This document shows positions 45,799 through 54,222 of a DNA stretch of 64,000 nucleotides, piece by piece. Every line of letters begins with the position of its first letter. Position 1 is the first letter of the stretch. The notes below the pieces were generated by a model. It was given only the letters and a program-made list of their open reading frames with translations. It searched no databases and was not told where the DNA came from. This stretch comes from Pelagicoccus sp. GTDB lineage: Bacteria > Verrucomicrobiota > Verrucomicrobiia > Opitutales > Opitutaceae. The stretch spans positions 60,686 to 124,685 of the forward strand of contig JANQRJ010000099.1 of assembly GCA_028284635.1 (NCBI GenBank). Reading direction: 5' to 3'. The translations under genes and the position numbers were made by a program.

Positions 45799-46386
45799 AT
45801 GCAGCGGGAATCATCAGATGGACAACAACTTCGGAACTTCCACGTCTCTCGGCGTCGCGAAGCGCTGAAGAAACGCCGTTGCCAACGCTACATCTGCAGC
45901 GACGAGAGCCATGCTGTGGTGGCCAATGCGTATTCCTTCGGCCTGCCAAAACCCTTTCAAGTTCTCTTCGAAAGCCAGGAAAGTCCGAGACAGATAGAAG
46001 CTCGCCCCCGCAAGAGCTACCTGCACACCGGCAAAGTCGATCTCCTAGACGCAATCAACCAGCATCTGCTCGCGACCCTGAATCGGACCGGAGATCTCCT
46101 GGATCCCGAGGAAAAACCTCTTGGCCGCTTCGTTTCGAATGGTCGAGGACGAGAGCCCGGTTTTGAGATCCAACTCCACGGCGCCTCGGTCGGCCACGTC
46201 GCGCTTCAGCAGCCAGATCCCAAAACCCAAGGCGGCCTCCGGCAGTTCCTGAAAAAGCTCCTGCCCTCCGAACGAGACCACGCCGAGTGGAGGCTGCGCC
46301 TTGCAGAGTCCATCAGCTTCGGCGAAGAGCGACTGCTGCTGGCCAGCATCCTTGCCATGATCGAGCTAAACCGAAACGCCAGCTAG
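45799..46386 (+). CDS. Hypothetical protein, unknown family
   Basis: 195 residues, not recognised. Codon use (many CTG, GCC, ATC, GAG) fits neighbouring genes. The N-terminal third is basic (NFHVSRRREALKKRRCQRY), followed by HAVVANAYSFGLPKPFQVLF and a helical C-terminal half (GGLRQFLKKLLPSERDHAEW, LLLASILAMIELNRN). No signal peptide or transmembrane helix. The antisense strand has an interrupted frame over the same region, which I judge a shadow. The start is uncertain. Confidence 0.6.
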   Translation: MQRESSDGQQLRNFHVSRRREALKKRRCQRYICSDESHAVVANAYSFGLPKPFQVLFESQESPRQIEARPRKSYLHTGKVDLLDAINQHLLATLNRTGDLLDPEEKPLGRFVSNGRGREPGFEIQLHGASVGHVALQQPDPKTQGGLRQFLKKLLPSERDHAEWRLRLAESISFGEERLLLASILAMIELNRNAS

Positions 46387-46688
46387 CCGCTCCACCCTTT
46401 CGAGGGGCAGTCCACGCCCCCACCCACTCCTATCGAAGATCGGCGCGCCCGGAGGTCGACCGTCAAAAACTCGCCTCTTGATTTTTCACCGAGCTAGTTG
46501 CATGTTCTACGGATCGAAATGATGCTAGCCCAACACGAAACCGCCGCGAAACCTAGCGGCGTCGCAACGGAGATCGGTGGCGATCTCGGAGACGAGCCTG
46601 ACCCGTCTGGCCATTGGCGAAGCAAAACGTCGGCCCGCAAGCGATCCCTCTCCGGATCGCCTAGTCTTTTGGAAGCAGGCCGAAGATC
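46387..46688. other. Gene-free interval
   Basis: About 300 bp between the hypothetical gene and the CNNM/CBS gene. Short frames exist on both strands but none resembles a protein. No tRNA cloverleaf or strong hairpin was found. Confidence 0.5.
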
Positions 46689-47783
46689 ATGATTACCGCG
46701 TTCTTTTTCGCCGTGGCATTCACGGTCGGAGTATCCTTTCTGTGTTCCACTCTAGAAGCCCTCATTCTCAGCACCACCACCGCTGACATAGAGAGCCTCA
46801 AGAGAAGCCACCCAAAGCTCGGCAAGCTGCTCGAGGACCACAAGACCGACCTGCCCAACACCCTCTCCGCGATCCTCACCCTCAACACCATCGCCAACAC
46901 CGCAGGCTCCGTGGTCGTAGGCGGACTTGCCACCCAGATCTGGGGCAGCGCCATCGTTGGACTGATTACAGGCCTGCTCACCCTTGGCATTCTGATCTTC
47001 GCCGAAATCATCCCGAAGAACCTCGGCGTCGTATACAGAGTTCAACTACAGCCTTGGGTCGTTCATCCCCTGCGATGGATGAAGATCGTTCTCTGGCCAG
47101 CCACCTCGCTCACCAATCTCTCGGTGCGGCTCGTCGTCAAGGAAGACAGCAATGGCGACGACGCCTCCTCCGACGAAGAGGAGATCATCCTTCTAGCCGA
47201 AAAAGGCGCCAAGGACGGCACGCTCACCTCTAGCGAATCGGACATGGTGACCAACGCTCTCAAGCTCGACGAGGAAATGGTGAGCGCCATCATGACTCCC
47301 CGCGTCGTGGTGACCGCCCTGGAGAAGACGCTTACCATAGGAGGCGTTTTTCAGGCGTATCCAAATATCCCCTTCGCCCGCATGCCGGTCTACGATGACG
47401 AAATCGACCAGATCGTCGGCCTAGCTCGACGTCGCGACCTGCTCAAGTACGTGGCCGAAGACCAGGATCGCGTATGCGTCGCGGAAATCATGAACGAAGT
47501 CTTCTTCGTCCCGGAGACCGTTACCGTGGCGTCCGCCCTGCAGACCATGCTGAAAAGGCACCAGCAACTGCTGGTCGTGGTAGACGAGTACGGCTCGATG
47601 GCGGGCGTCGTCACCATGGAGGACGTCATGGAGTATATACTCGGTCGCGAAATCTTCGAGAAGGACGACATCGCAATCGACATGCGCGAGCTCGCCCGTA
47701 CCGAGGCGGAGGGCAAAAAGGCCGCAGAAGACCTGGCGGAAGCCGAGGACGAAAAGCGTTCGCAACAGGTCGATCGAATCTGA
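46689..47783 (+). CDS. CNNM/CBS-domain membrane protein (CorC/HlyC-related)
   Basis: 364 residues. The N-terminal CNNM (DUF21) membrane domain, about 1-140, has FFFAVAFTVGVSFLCSTLEA, ILTLNTIANTAGSVVVGGLA and LTLGILIFAEIIPKNLGVVY with the conserved EIIPK turn. Two CBS domains follow at about 200-325 (SAIMTPRVVVTALEKT, VTVASALQTMLKRHQQLLVV, VVDEYGSMAGVVTMEDVMEY). Such proteins are thought to move or sense Mg2+/Co2+. No CorC transporter-associated domain follows; the C-terminus is short and charged. It lies 38 bp upstream of lgt. Confidence 0.92.
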   Translation: MITAFFFAVAFTVGVSFLCSTLEALILSTTTADIESLKRSHPKLGKLLEDHKTDLPNTLSAILTLNTIANTAGSVVVGGLATQIWGSAIVGLITGLLTLGILIFAEIIPKNLGVVYRVQLQPWVVHPLRWMKIVLWPATSLTNLSVRLVVKEDSNGDDASSDEEEIILLAEKGAKDGTLTSSESDMVTNALKLDEEMVSAIMTPRVVVTALEKTLTIGGVFQAYPNIPFARMPVYDDEIDQIVGLARRRDLLKYVAEDQDRVCVAEIMNEVFFVPETVTVASALQTMLKRHQQLLVVVDEYGSMAGVVTMEDVMEYILGREIFEKDDIAIDMRELARTEAEGKKAAEDLAEAEDEKRSQQVDRI

Positions 47784-47821
47784 CGGCTTGCCGTATCCGG
47801 ATTCCACATTCAAAGACGAGT

Positions 47822-48628
47822 ATGCTGTCGATTTGGGTCCATGATCTCGATCCCTTCATCTTCCGCTTCTCCGAAAGCTTCGGCGTTCGCTGGTACGGGT
47901 TGGCCTACGTGCTCGGCTTCCTCGCAGGCGCCTACCTACTTCACCTCTACCACAAGAAGGGCCTCTCTCCGCTCGACAGCAGCAAGCAGAGCGATCTCTT
48001 CTTCGCCATCATGCTCGGAGTCATCGTTGGCGGCCGCCTCGGCTACTTCATTTTCTACTCGGAGACCTCGCTGCTGAGCGATCCGCTCGCCTTCTTCAAG
48101 TTCAACCAAGGAGGAATGGCCAGCCACGGCGGCTTCGCCGGAGTGATCCTCGCAGCCTGGGTGACGGCTCGCCGCTTCAAGCAGCCGTTTCTGCGCATCG
48201 GAGATCTGCTGGCCACGCTCGCCCCGCCCGGCCTCCTCTTCGGCCGCATCGCCAATTTCATAAATGGCGAACTCTGGGGCCGACCGACCGACGGAAGTTG
48301 GGGGGTGATCTTTCCCGAGGCAGGAGACTCCCTGCCACGCCACCCTTCTCAACTCTACCAGGCAGGCCTCGAAGGCTTGCTCTTGCTCGTCTATACGCAG
48401 ATCCGGATCTGGACAACGCCCGTTCTCAAGGAACGGCCGGGCCAACTCGGCGGCGAGTTCCTCATCGGCTATTCCATCGTCCGCATCATCGGAGAGCAAT
48501 TCAGAGAAGCCGACGCCCAGATCGGCCAAGACTTCGGTTTCATCAACCGCGGCGCCCTGCTATCAATCGGAATGGCAATCGTCGGCGTGGCGATCGTATT
48601 GTACGCCCGTCGGAGGCGAGCAAACTAG
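47822..48628 (+). CDS. lgt: Prolipoprotein diacylglyceryl transferase
   Basis: Transfers diacylglyceryl from phosphatidylglycerol to the lipobox cysteine of prolipoproteins at the inner membrane. 268 residues from the ATG at 47822 (MLSIWVHDLDPFIFRFSESF). Family marks: GVRWYGLAYVLGFLAGAYLL, GVIVGGRLGYFIFY, GGMASHGGFAGVILAAW (HGG motif), LLFGRIANFINGELWGRPT with essential Arg, Asn and Glu, and PSQLYQAGLEGLLL. Seven transmembrane segments. It would act on the lipoprotein at 27852. Confidence 0.96.
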   Translation: MLSIWVHDLDPFIFRFSESFGVRWYGLAYVLGFLAGAYLLHLYHKKGLSPLDSSKQSDLFFAIMLGVIVGGRLGYFIFYSETSLLSDPLAFFKFNQGGMASHGGFAGVILAAWVTARRFKQPFLRIGDLLATLAPPGLLFGRIANFINGELWGRPTDGSWGVIFPEAGDSLPRHPSQLYQAGLEGLLLLVYTQIRIWTTPVLKERPGQLGGEFLIGYSIVRIIGEQFREADAQIGQDFGFINRGALLSIGMAIVGVAIVLYARRRRAN

Positions 48629-48704
48629 GCCGTTCCGCAGTCAGCAGCAGATTCAGTCGAAGAATTCTCTGGGAAAGCTCCTTAAAACCCGTGATCTTGT
48701 TGGC

Positions 48705-48923
48705 ATGAAGACGGTTCTAAACCTAAACTCCATGACAAAGGTCGAAAAACTCCGGGCGATGGAAGAGCTTTGGCAGGATCTCAGTGGCTCGGAAGAGGAG
48801 ATCGACTCTCCCAACTGGCACCTCGACGTTCTAGAAGATCGGGAATCGAAGCTCAAGGAAGGCAAGGACGAGTTCATCCCCTGGGAAGCAGCCAAGGAGG
48901 AACTCAGAGATCGAAGAACATGA
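48705..48923 (+). CDS. Addiction-module antitoxin (PF09720 type)
   Basis: 72 residues: MTKVEKLRAMEELWQDLSGS, then PNWHLDVLEDRESKLKEGKD and FIPWEAAKEELRDRRT. This is the short acidic component seen beside RelE/ParE toxins (putative addiction module protein, TIGR02574-like). Its stop overlaps the toxin start by four bases (ATGA). No DNA-binding motif is obvious, so autoregulation may be by the complex. Confidence 0.87.
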   Translation: MKTVLNLNSMTKVEKLRAMEELWQDLSGSEEEIDSPNWHLDVLEDRESKLKEGKDEFIPWEAAKEELRDRRT

Positions 48924-49210
48924 GATTGGTCATACTTCGGTCCGCGATCGATGACCTAAGTCGTGGCTATGACTTCTACGAGAAGAGGAACCGAGGGCTA
49001 GGAGAGTATTTCGAAGACTCCATCTACTCGGATATCGAGTCGCTAAGAGTCTATGCAGGAATCCATCGCAAAGTTCACGGCTACCATCGGCTGCTTTCGA
49101 AGAGATTTCCATACGCTATATACTACGAGATCGAAGAGGACTCAGTCCGGATTCGAGCGATTCTCGATTGCAGGAAAAATCCGACCTGGATCTCGCGGAG
49201 GGTAAAATAG
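48920..49210 (+). CDS. RelE/ParE-family toxin
   Basis: 96 residues: MRLVILRSAIDDLSRGYDFY, EKRNRGLGEYFEDSIYSDIE, VHGYHRLLSKRFPYAIYYEI and RIRAILDCRKNPTWISRRVK. The SKRFPYAIYYEIEEDSVRIR segment is the usual RelE/ParE beta hairpin and AILDCRRNP the C-terminal strand. It is probably an mRNA interferase or gyrase toxin held by the antitoxin. Length is normal, so the module looks intact. Confidence 0.9.
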   Translation: MRLVILRSAIDDLSRGYDFYEKRNRGLGEYFEDSIYSDIESLRVYAGIHRKVHGYHRLLSKRFPYAIYYEIEEDSVRIRAILDCRKNPTWISRRVK

Positions 49211-49253
49211 GGACCTATCTCGTTCTCGCGCCTATGAGCGTCCGGCATAGACC

Positions 49254-49330
49254 TCTTCTTCTGCTTCTACTTCTTCATCTTCTTCCCAAATTGAACAAGA
49301 CAAAGATGAAGAAGTAGAAGCAGAAGAAGA
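49254..49330. repeat. Pyrimidine/purine hairpin, CTTCTGCTTCTACTTCTTCA family, copy 2
   Basis: Perfect 28-nt arms (49254-49281 and 49303-49330) around a 21-nt loop, nearly identical to 26769-26853. It sits between the convergent toxin and pgpA genes, ten bases from the pgpA stop. Confidence 0.9.
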
Positions 49331-49339
49331 TTATTATTA

Positions 49340-49843
49340 TCAGCCGAGCCAGATTCGGGTCCCGACATTCAACAGTACGCAAACTACGAGCGCTGCTGCC
49401 ACGTCGTCGGCAACCACCCCAAAACCGCCGTGATAGCGTTGAAGCCGCTTTATGCCAAACGGCTTGAGAATGTCGAACAGCCGAAACAGCAGAAAGCCCG
49501 CTAGGATGATGAGACCCGAATAGCTCTGACCCATGTAGCCGCTAAGGCCAATAAAGCAGATCGGCATCGCCACAAACTCGTCGAGGACGATTTCACCAGG
49601 ATCAACCTTCTTCAGCCGCTTCTCCGCCTCTCCGCAAATCCCGATGGCAAAATAGCTGGCCGCCGCCAAAAACAGCGCCGCAGCCAAGTCGCTCATATGA
49701 GCCGTCACCACGGCGTAGATCAACAGGCCCGCCAACGAACCCCACGTGCCAGGCGCCTTCAGCTTTCCCAAGCTGCCAATGGTCGCCAATCTCACCACCA
49801 CGTGATCCGGCCAGTAACGAGCCCATCTCGGATTTTTGATCAT
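49340..49843 (-). CDS. pgpA: Phosphatidylglycerophosphatase A
   Basis: 167 residues, integral membrane. Removes the phosphate from phosphatidylglycerol phosphate. GSLGKLKAPGTWGSLAGLLI near the N-terminus, DPGEIVLDEFVAMPICFI in the middle and FDILKPFGIKRLQRYHGGFG then VVADDVAAALV near the C-terminus are the conserved PgpA motifs with their acidic residues. It follows pgsA by 12 bp on the same strand, so consecutive phosphatidylglycerol steps are paired. Confidence 0.95.
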   Translation of the reverse strand: MIKNPRWARYWPDHVVVRLATIGSLGKLKAPGTWGSLAGLLIYAVVTAHMSDLAAALFLAAASYFAIGICGEAEKRLKKVDPGEIVLDEFVAMPICFIGLSGYMGQSYSGLIILAGFLLFRLFDILKPFGIKRLQRYHGGFGVVADDVAAALVVCVLLNVGTRIWLG

Positions 49844-49855
49844 CTTAAGCTCTCC

Positions 49856-50449
49856 TCATTCAGCGCTGAAAATCAGCTGACCGTAGCGTTTGAAGTATTT
49901 GACTCCCGAATACAAGGTCATGACCACGCACAACCAAAACAAAACGCGACCGATCCAGTAGATCCACTCCGCTATTTCATCGGCTCTCGGCAGCCCAGCA
50001 GCCACCAAGTCCACACTGAAAACCGCCGAAAGCAAAAAGCCGCCCACCGCAATGATCTGCGTGACCGTCTTCTGCTTGCCAGCGCTTTCCGCCGCCATGA
50101 CCACGCCCTTAGTAGCCGCCACTAGTCGCAAGCCGGTTATCATAAACTCCCGGCCCAGAATGAGCAGGACCAGAAAGATCTGCACCATGCCCAGCTCGAC
50201 CAGGGCGATCATCAGACCGAGCATCAGGATCTTGTCGGTGAGAGCATCCATCAGGATGCCGAAATTCGATACGAGCTTCAGCTTCCGAGCGTAGAAGCCA
50301 TCCAGCCAATCCGTTATCCCCGCCGCCACGAAGAGAGCGAAGGCCAGAGAGGCCGCCCCCACGAAATCCTCCCGCATGAGCCACACGATCACGAACATCA
50401 TCGGGATCCGAGATAGCGTAAGCAGGTTGGGCAAATTCATCGGCGGCAC
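49856..50449 (-). CDS. pgsA: CDP-diacylglycerol-glycerol-3-phosphate 3-phosphatidyltransferase
   Basis: 197 residues, multi-pass membrane. MNLPNLLTLSRIPMMFVIVW is the usual N-terminus. The CDP-alcohol phosphotransferase motif DG..AR........G...D...D is met by DWLDGFYARKLKLVSNFG then ILMDALTDK. GREFMITGLRLVAATKGVVM follows. It makes phosphatidylglycerol phosphate from CDP-diacylglycerol and glycerol 3-phosphate; pgpA follows at once. The 464 bp upstream to coaD hold one perfect palindrome and pyrimidine-rich sequence but no gene. Confidence 0.96.
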   Translation of the reverse strand: MPPMNLPNLLTLSRIPMMFVIVWLMREDFVGAASLAFALFVAAGITDWLDGFYARKLKLVSNFGILMDALTDKILMLGLMIALVELGMVQIFLVLLILGREFMITGLRLVAATKGVVMAAESAGKQKTVTQIIAVGGFLLSAVFSVDLVAAGLPRADEIAEWIYWIGRVLFWLCVVMTLYSGVKYFKRYGQLIFSAE

Positions 50450-50756
50450 TCAAGAAGCTACACCCAGCAAAGTAAAGCCCGGCCCCAGAAAATCTCCGAC
50501 AACGCGGGCCAGCGGAAACTTGCCGCGCTCGGGAAATCCTAGAGCTTTCTTCGTTCAGCCAATCGCCTACTGGTGGGTCGTCTTCTCCGAAGGCGACCGA
50601 CTCGCTCACCAAATTGTCGCGAGAACGTGGCCTCGGCCAACAGCCAGTCGAACGAAACGCGGATTTCCCGGAACGATTCCACGTAATCGTGAACGCAACT
50701 GAACTGGAAAGCCCGACCTACTCAACACCCTCACAGGTAGTTGCTCCTCCGGCGCC

Positions 50757-50788
50757 CAAACAAAACTTCAACGTTGAAGTTTTGTTTG
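50757..50788. repeat. Perfect 32-bp palindrome centred on CAACGTTG, copy 4
   Basis: Core AAACTTCAACGTTGAAGTTT, flanked by CAAAC and GTTTG; one mismatch further out the pairing resumes to 50752-50793. It lies about 126 bp upstream of the coaD ATG. Confidence 0.9.
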
Positions 50789-50913
50789 CGCGCGCTCGGT
50801 TGCCATTCTCCAACCCAAGTAGCTGGCGCGAATCTTCCCCTTCTTGCTTTCCAATCGATTTTCGCCTTTCACCATTCACTCTTCAGCATTCACCCTTTCA
50901 CCTAGCCGCTCTC

Positions 50914-51399
50914 ATGAAGACCTGCATCTATCCTGGCACTTTCGATCCCATCACCAACGGCCATCTCGACGTCCTGCACCGGGCTTGCCGCATGTTCGAC
51001 CAAGTGATCATCGCGGTCACCGACAATCCGGACAAGAAAACCTTCTTCTCGACAGAGGAACGCATCCGACTGGTCAGCGAAAACCTGGAAGCGACGCCCA
51101 ACGCTCGTCCCATGGCCTTCAGTGGACTGCTCGTCGATTTCGCTAAGGCCCAGGGAGCCACCGTGCTCATTCGCGGCCTGCGGGCGGTATCCGATTTCGA
51201 ATACGAATTTCAAATGGCCCTGATGAACCGCCATTTGGATGCGGAAATCGAAACGATTCTGGTGATGACCAAGGAAGGCTACAACTACACCAGCTCCAGT
51301 CTCGTAAAGCAGGTGGCAGCCTATGGAGCGGATATCAGCGACTTCGTGCCCGCCAACGTAGATGCCGCTCTAAGGGCTCGTCACGACCTTTCCACCTAA
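50914..51399 (+). CDS. coaD: Phosphopantetheine adenylyltransferase
   Basis: Transfers AMP from ATP to 4'-phosphopantetheine, the penultimate step of CoA synthesis. 161 residues from the ATG at 50914. CIYPGTFDPITNGHLDVLHR holds the T/HxGH nucleotide motif, RGLRAVSDFEYEFQMALMNR the Arg of the second motif, and NYTSSSLVKQVAAYGADIS the ISSS-type motif. The leader is C/T-rich (CACCATTCACTCTTCAGCAT) and lacks a Shine-Dalgarno site. Confidence 0.96.
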   Translation: MKTCIYPGTFDPITNGHLDVLHRACRMFDQVIIAVTDNPDKKTFFSTEERIRLVSENLEATPNARPMAFSGLLVDFAKAQGATVLIRGLRAVSDFEYEFQMALMNRHLDAEIETILVMTKEGYNYTSSSLVKQVAAYGADISDFVPANVDAALRARHDLST

Positions 51400-51401
51400 A
51401 G

Positions 51402-51558
51402 CCTAAGCTGGCAGAGCCAGAGCCAAATAGGCGTTCAGTCTGTCCCTCTCCCGCAGTCGCGCATTGGCGTTTAGCTTTCTCAAGCTACAGACTAAACTGC
51501 TACGGACTAAAAAGCTCCCCTTTGACCAGACTGCGAATACACGCAAAAACGTTGCTAC
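51402..51558. repeat. Dispersed ~150-bp block, copy 2
   Basis: Corresponds to 41726-41873 with small indels, including CTGGCAGAGCCAGAGCCAAA, AGCTTTCTCAAGCTAC and CTGCGAATACACGCAAAAAC. It starts three bases after the coaD stop, so coaD is followed by what is C-terminal coding sequence in the other copy. Confidence 0.85.
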
Positions 51559-51636
51559 CGAGGTACGAACGCGCCGACATGACCACAGGAGCCCAACATG
51601 ATCGTTTTCGAGAAGTAAGGTACTAACCTTGTCGGC

Positions 51637-52791
51637 ATGCAGTTCGATTTCGCCACAGCTAACGCGATCCGCTTCGGACCTGGCACAGCCAAGACCATCG
51701 CCAGCCTCCTCCCCGCTGAGCTCGATCGCATATTCCTGATCTCCGGATCCGATCCGCTTCGCTACCAATCGGTTTTCGCCTGGCTTGAGAAAAACGGCTT
51801 CGACCTGGCCGTCTACTCGACATCCGGAGAGCCGACCATCGATTCCGTCAACGCCGCTCTTTCCGCCGCGCGCTCCTACCAAGCAGCCTGCGTGGTAGCG
51901 CTTGGCGGAGGAAGCGTCATCGACACGGGCAAAGCCGTGGCGGCCCTGCTCCCCAACCCCGGCCCCATGCTCGACTACCTGGAAGGCGTAGGACGCGGCA
52001 AGCCGCTAGAGCGCGCGTCGCTGCCTTTCATGGCAATCCCGACCACTGCGGGCAGCGGCTCCGAAGCCACTCGCAACAGCGTGATCGCCGTGCCGGAGGC
52101 CGGTCGAAAAGTCAGCTTGCGCAGCGCTGGCATGCTCCCTCGCTGGGCCGTGGTCGATCCCGAACTCACCTACCACTTGCCCCGAACCGTGGCAGCCTAT
52201 TCCGGTCTGGATGCCTTGGTACAGAATCTTGAAGCCTACCTTTCGCGAGACGCCAACCCGCTTTCCGACGGCATTGCTCGATCCGGCATCCAATACGCAG
52301 CTCGTTCGCTGCGTTCCGCCTGCGGCCCGAAACTGGATCCAGCATCGAAAGCCGATCTCTGCGTCGCCAGCCTGTGCGGCGGCATCGCCCTGTCCAACGC
52401 TCGGCTCGGCTCGGTGCACGGTCTAGCCGGCGCCCTCGGCGGAATGATACCCGCGCCCCACGGGGCGATCTGCGCCAGCTTGCTCGTGCACTGCTTCAAG
52501 GCAAACCTGCACGCCCTCTCGACCCGGCAACCACAGCATCCGAGCCTCGAAAAGATGCGAGACCTGGCTACCCTGATAACCGGCAATCCCGAAGCCAAGG
52601 CGACCTACGCCGTCGCCTGGCTGGACAGCCTGGTTTCCGATCTGGAAATACCCCGTCTCGGCAAGCTCGGCCTAAGCGCCGACCAGATCGGGGAAGTCGC
52701 CCGCAAAGCAGCCGCATCCAGCAGCATGGCTGGCAATCCCATCGAGCTCTCCCGTTTCGAGGTGGAGGAGATTCTCGAAGAGTCGCTTTAG
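51637..52791 (+). CDS. Iron-containing alcohol dehydrogenase family
   Basis: 384 residues. The N-terminal Rossmann-like half has IRFGPGTAKTIASLLPAELD, VVALGGGSVIDTGKAVAALL and FMAIPTTAGSGSEATRNSVI, the family's NAD(P) site. The helical metal domain follows with AYSGLDALVQNLEAYLS and VHGLAGALGGMIPAPHGAIC, which supplies the conserved Fe/Zn ligands Asp and His. Such enzymes oxidise short alcohols, 1,3-propanediol or lactaldehyde; substrate unknown. No clear operon partner. About 210 bp downstream hold nothing obvious. Confidence 0.93.
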   Translation: MQFDFATANAIRFGPGTAKTIASLLPAELDRIFLISGSDPLRYQSVFAWLEKNGFDLAVYSTSGEPTIDSVNAALSAARSYQAACVVALGGGSVIDTGKAVAALLPNPGPMLDYLEGVGRGKPLERASLPFMAIPTTAGSGSEATRNSVIAVPEAGRKVSLRSAGMLPRWAVVDPELTYHLPRTVAAYSGLDALVQNLEAYLSRDANPLSDGIARSGIQYAARSLRSACGPKLDPASKADLCVASLCGGIALSNARLGSVHGLAGALGGMIPAPHGAICASLLVHCFKANLHALSTRQPQHPSLEKMRDLATLITGNPEAKATYAVAWLDSLVSDLEIPRLGKLGLSADQIGEVARKAAASSSMAGNPIELSRFEVEEILEESL

Positions 52792-53003
52792 GCCGCGTAG
52801 ACAAATTGTGGAACGAGCCTTACGTATCATCTTTACCCTTACGGGCTGCTAAGATTTTCCCGGAAACTACACTGCTCCCAAATCCGTTTTCCAGTTTTAA
52901 ACCTAATTGTAACTTGAAGAAAATGCGCTCTTGAAGTCTATTTGCACCAGTGTGCCGACCCGCGCGGCGACGCTCGTTAGTAGCCATACCCAACCAACTT
53001 CCC

Positions 53004-53714
53004 ATGACACCAACCAGACAACGCAATCGGGGCTTCACTCTGATCGAGCTCCTCACCGTAATCGCTATCATAGCCATTCTCTCCGCAATCCTCGTTCCCA
53101 CCGTCGGCCAATTCCGCACGCTGGCCAAAAAGACGAGCGACGTAAACGACCTCAGGAGCATCGTACAATCGAGCCAAATGTACGCTGCTCAGAACGGGGA
53201 AAACTTCGTTGGGCTGGGAGACAGAATAGAAGGAGGAGTCATTCTCAGAGACGGGACCACCAACGACCTTACCGACGTGGCGGCCGTACTCGCTTTAGAT
53301 ACAGGCCTGAATGAACCAGGCGTCTGGGTCAGCGAAAACGAGAGCAGCAAGACACCTGACGGTTCGATCGTTACGACCGGAACAACCCCAGCAAAGGTGA
53401 TAGGCGATGATCCTACTGTGTTCTCTTTCGACTATGTCGCAGGCCTCACAACTTTCGCCAGTTCTCGGACACCACTTGTTTTCAGCCGCAAAGAGACATT
53501 AAGTAACCCACGCTGGGAAGACGACGACGTCTATGGCGACAAAGGAGGACACATCGCATTCGTTGGAGGAAACGTGAGTTGGTATGAAAGTCTAACCGGC
53601 GAACTGGTCACAGAGGATGGAAGCGTTGCAAATAATATACAAGAGGCACTCGGAACTGATCTTTCGGGTGGTAGCATAGCGATCCGTGGCAGCACGCCTC
53701 CTTCTTCTCCCTAG
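53004..53714 (+). CDS. Type II secretion/prepilin-like protein with N-terminal methylation signal
   Basis: 236 residues from the ATG at 53004: [20 protein letters not shown], then [19 protein letters not shown]. The G|FTLIELL prepilin peptidase site and following hydrophobic helix are diagnostic. The rest (residues 45-236) matches the verrucomicrobial DUF1559-like/H-X9-DG-type pseudopilins in outline: [20 protein letters not shown], a D-rich middle and [18 protein letters not shown] near the end (GGHIAF.GG.V.W). Its partners are not in the window. A strong terminator follows. Confidence 0.87.
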   Translation: MTPTRQRNRGFTLIELLTVIAIIAILSAILVPTVGQFRTLAKKTSDVNDLRSIVQSSQMYAAQNGENFVGLGDRIEGGVILRDGTTNDLTDVAAVLALDTGLNEPGVWVSENESSKTPDGSIVTTGTTPAKVIGDDPTVFSFDYVAGLTTFASSRTPLVFSRKETLSNPRWEDDDVYGDKGGHIAFVGGNVSWYESLTGELVTEDGSVANNIQEALGTDLSGGSIAIRGSTPPSSP

Positions 53715-53733
53715 CCGTACCATACTAGTTTTG

Positions 53734-53768
53734 AGAGTCTCAGCCGTTTCGGCTGAGGCTCTTTTTTT
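53734..53768 (+). terminator. Strong intrinsic terminator
   Basis: AGAGTCTCAGCCG, loop TTT, CGGCTGAGGCTCT (one G-U pair), then seven T. It ends the prepilin-like gene. Confidence 0.95.
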
Positions 53769-53816
53769 GCCTTCAACCAAACCGATTGCTTCAGCTCCTT
53801 TCTGCAAATCGGCATC

Positions 53817-53984
53817 TTGGTCAACGCGGCACTTGACCGTTTTTTAGTCGAAGAAGAGGAGTTTATCGCCGCAGTCCGCAAAGGGCAGGAAGACGCTCGA
53901 AACGGACGCGTCACGCCACATGAAGAGATTTTCAAGGACATCAACACACGGATAGAAGCCAGGCTTGATGAACTGAAGAAGTGA
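53817..53984 (+). pseudogene. Remnant of a ParD/CopG-like antitoxin
   Basis: A frame ending TGA at 53982 reads NAALDRFLVEEEEFIAAVRK, then GQEDARNGRVTPHEEIFKDI and NTRIEARLDELKK, typical of the C-terminal half of ParD-type antitoxins. No ATG or ribbon-helix-helix N-terminus precedes it; the prepilin terminator sits just upstream. Its stop overlaps a GTG that starts a toxin-like frame. Confidence 0.65.
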
Positions 53985-54115
53985 AGATCGTTTGGACGAG
54001 AGAGGCCAAGACCAATCTTGGAAAGATCTTTGATCATATCCTTGCCGAAGATCCCTTCGCTGCTCGAAACGTCAGCGACCCCGTAGCGCGGAGCTTCAGC
54101 CCGCGTCCGTCGTAG
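53981..54115 (+). pseudogene. Truncated ParE/RelE-like toxin ending in a palindromic repeat
   Basis: GTG at 53981, overlapping the antitoxin stop. It reads KIVWTREAKTNLGKIFDHIL, then AEDPFAARNVSD, matching about the first 33 residues of ParE toxins (about 95 in full). From codon 34 the frame runs into the TAGCGCGGAGCTTCAGCCCGCG repeat and stops. The rest of the toxin is absent after the repeat. Confidence 0.75.
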
Positions 54116-54185
54116 ACCCCGAGTCCGTCGAAAGGCAATGCAGGATCAAACCAGCACTGACGCGGGCTGAAGCTCCGCGCTACGG
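54081..54185. repeat. REP-like hairpin, TAGCGCGGAGCTTCAGCCCGCG family, copy inside a ParE remnant
   Basis: CCGTAGCGCGGAGCTTCAGC on the left and GCTGAAGCTCCGCGCTACGG on the right form long inverted arms with about 55 nt between them. It starts where the ParE similarity ends. Confidence 0.87.
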
Positions 54186-54222
54186 GTTAAGGAAAAAGAA
54201 ACGACCCGCTTAACGAACCCGC

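Noticed and set aside
45758..46281. Minus-strand frame with one stop opposite the hypothetical gene
   Set aside because: It is broken by TAG near 46045 and has poorer codon use than the plus-strand frame.
46560..46690. Possible tRNA-like fold before the CNNM gene
   Set aside because: GC-rich short stems occur but no T-arm GTTCGAnnC or matching acceptor stem.
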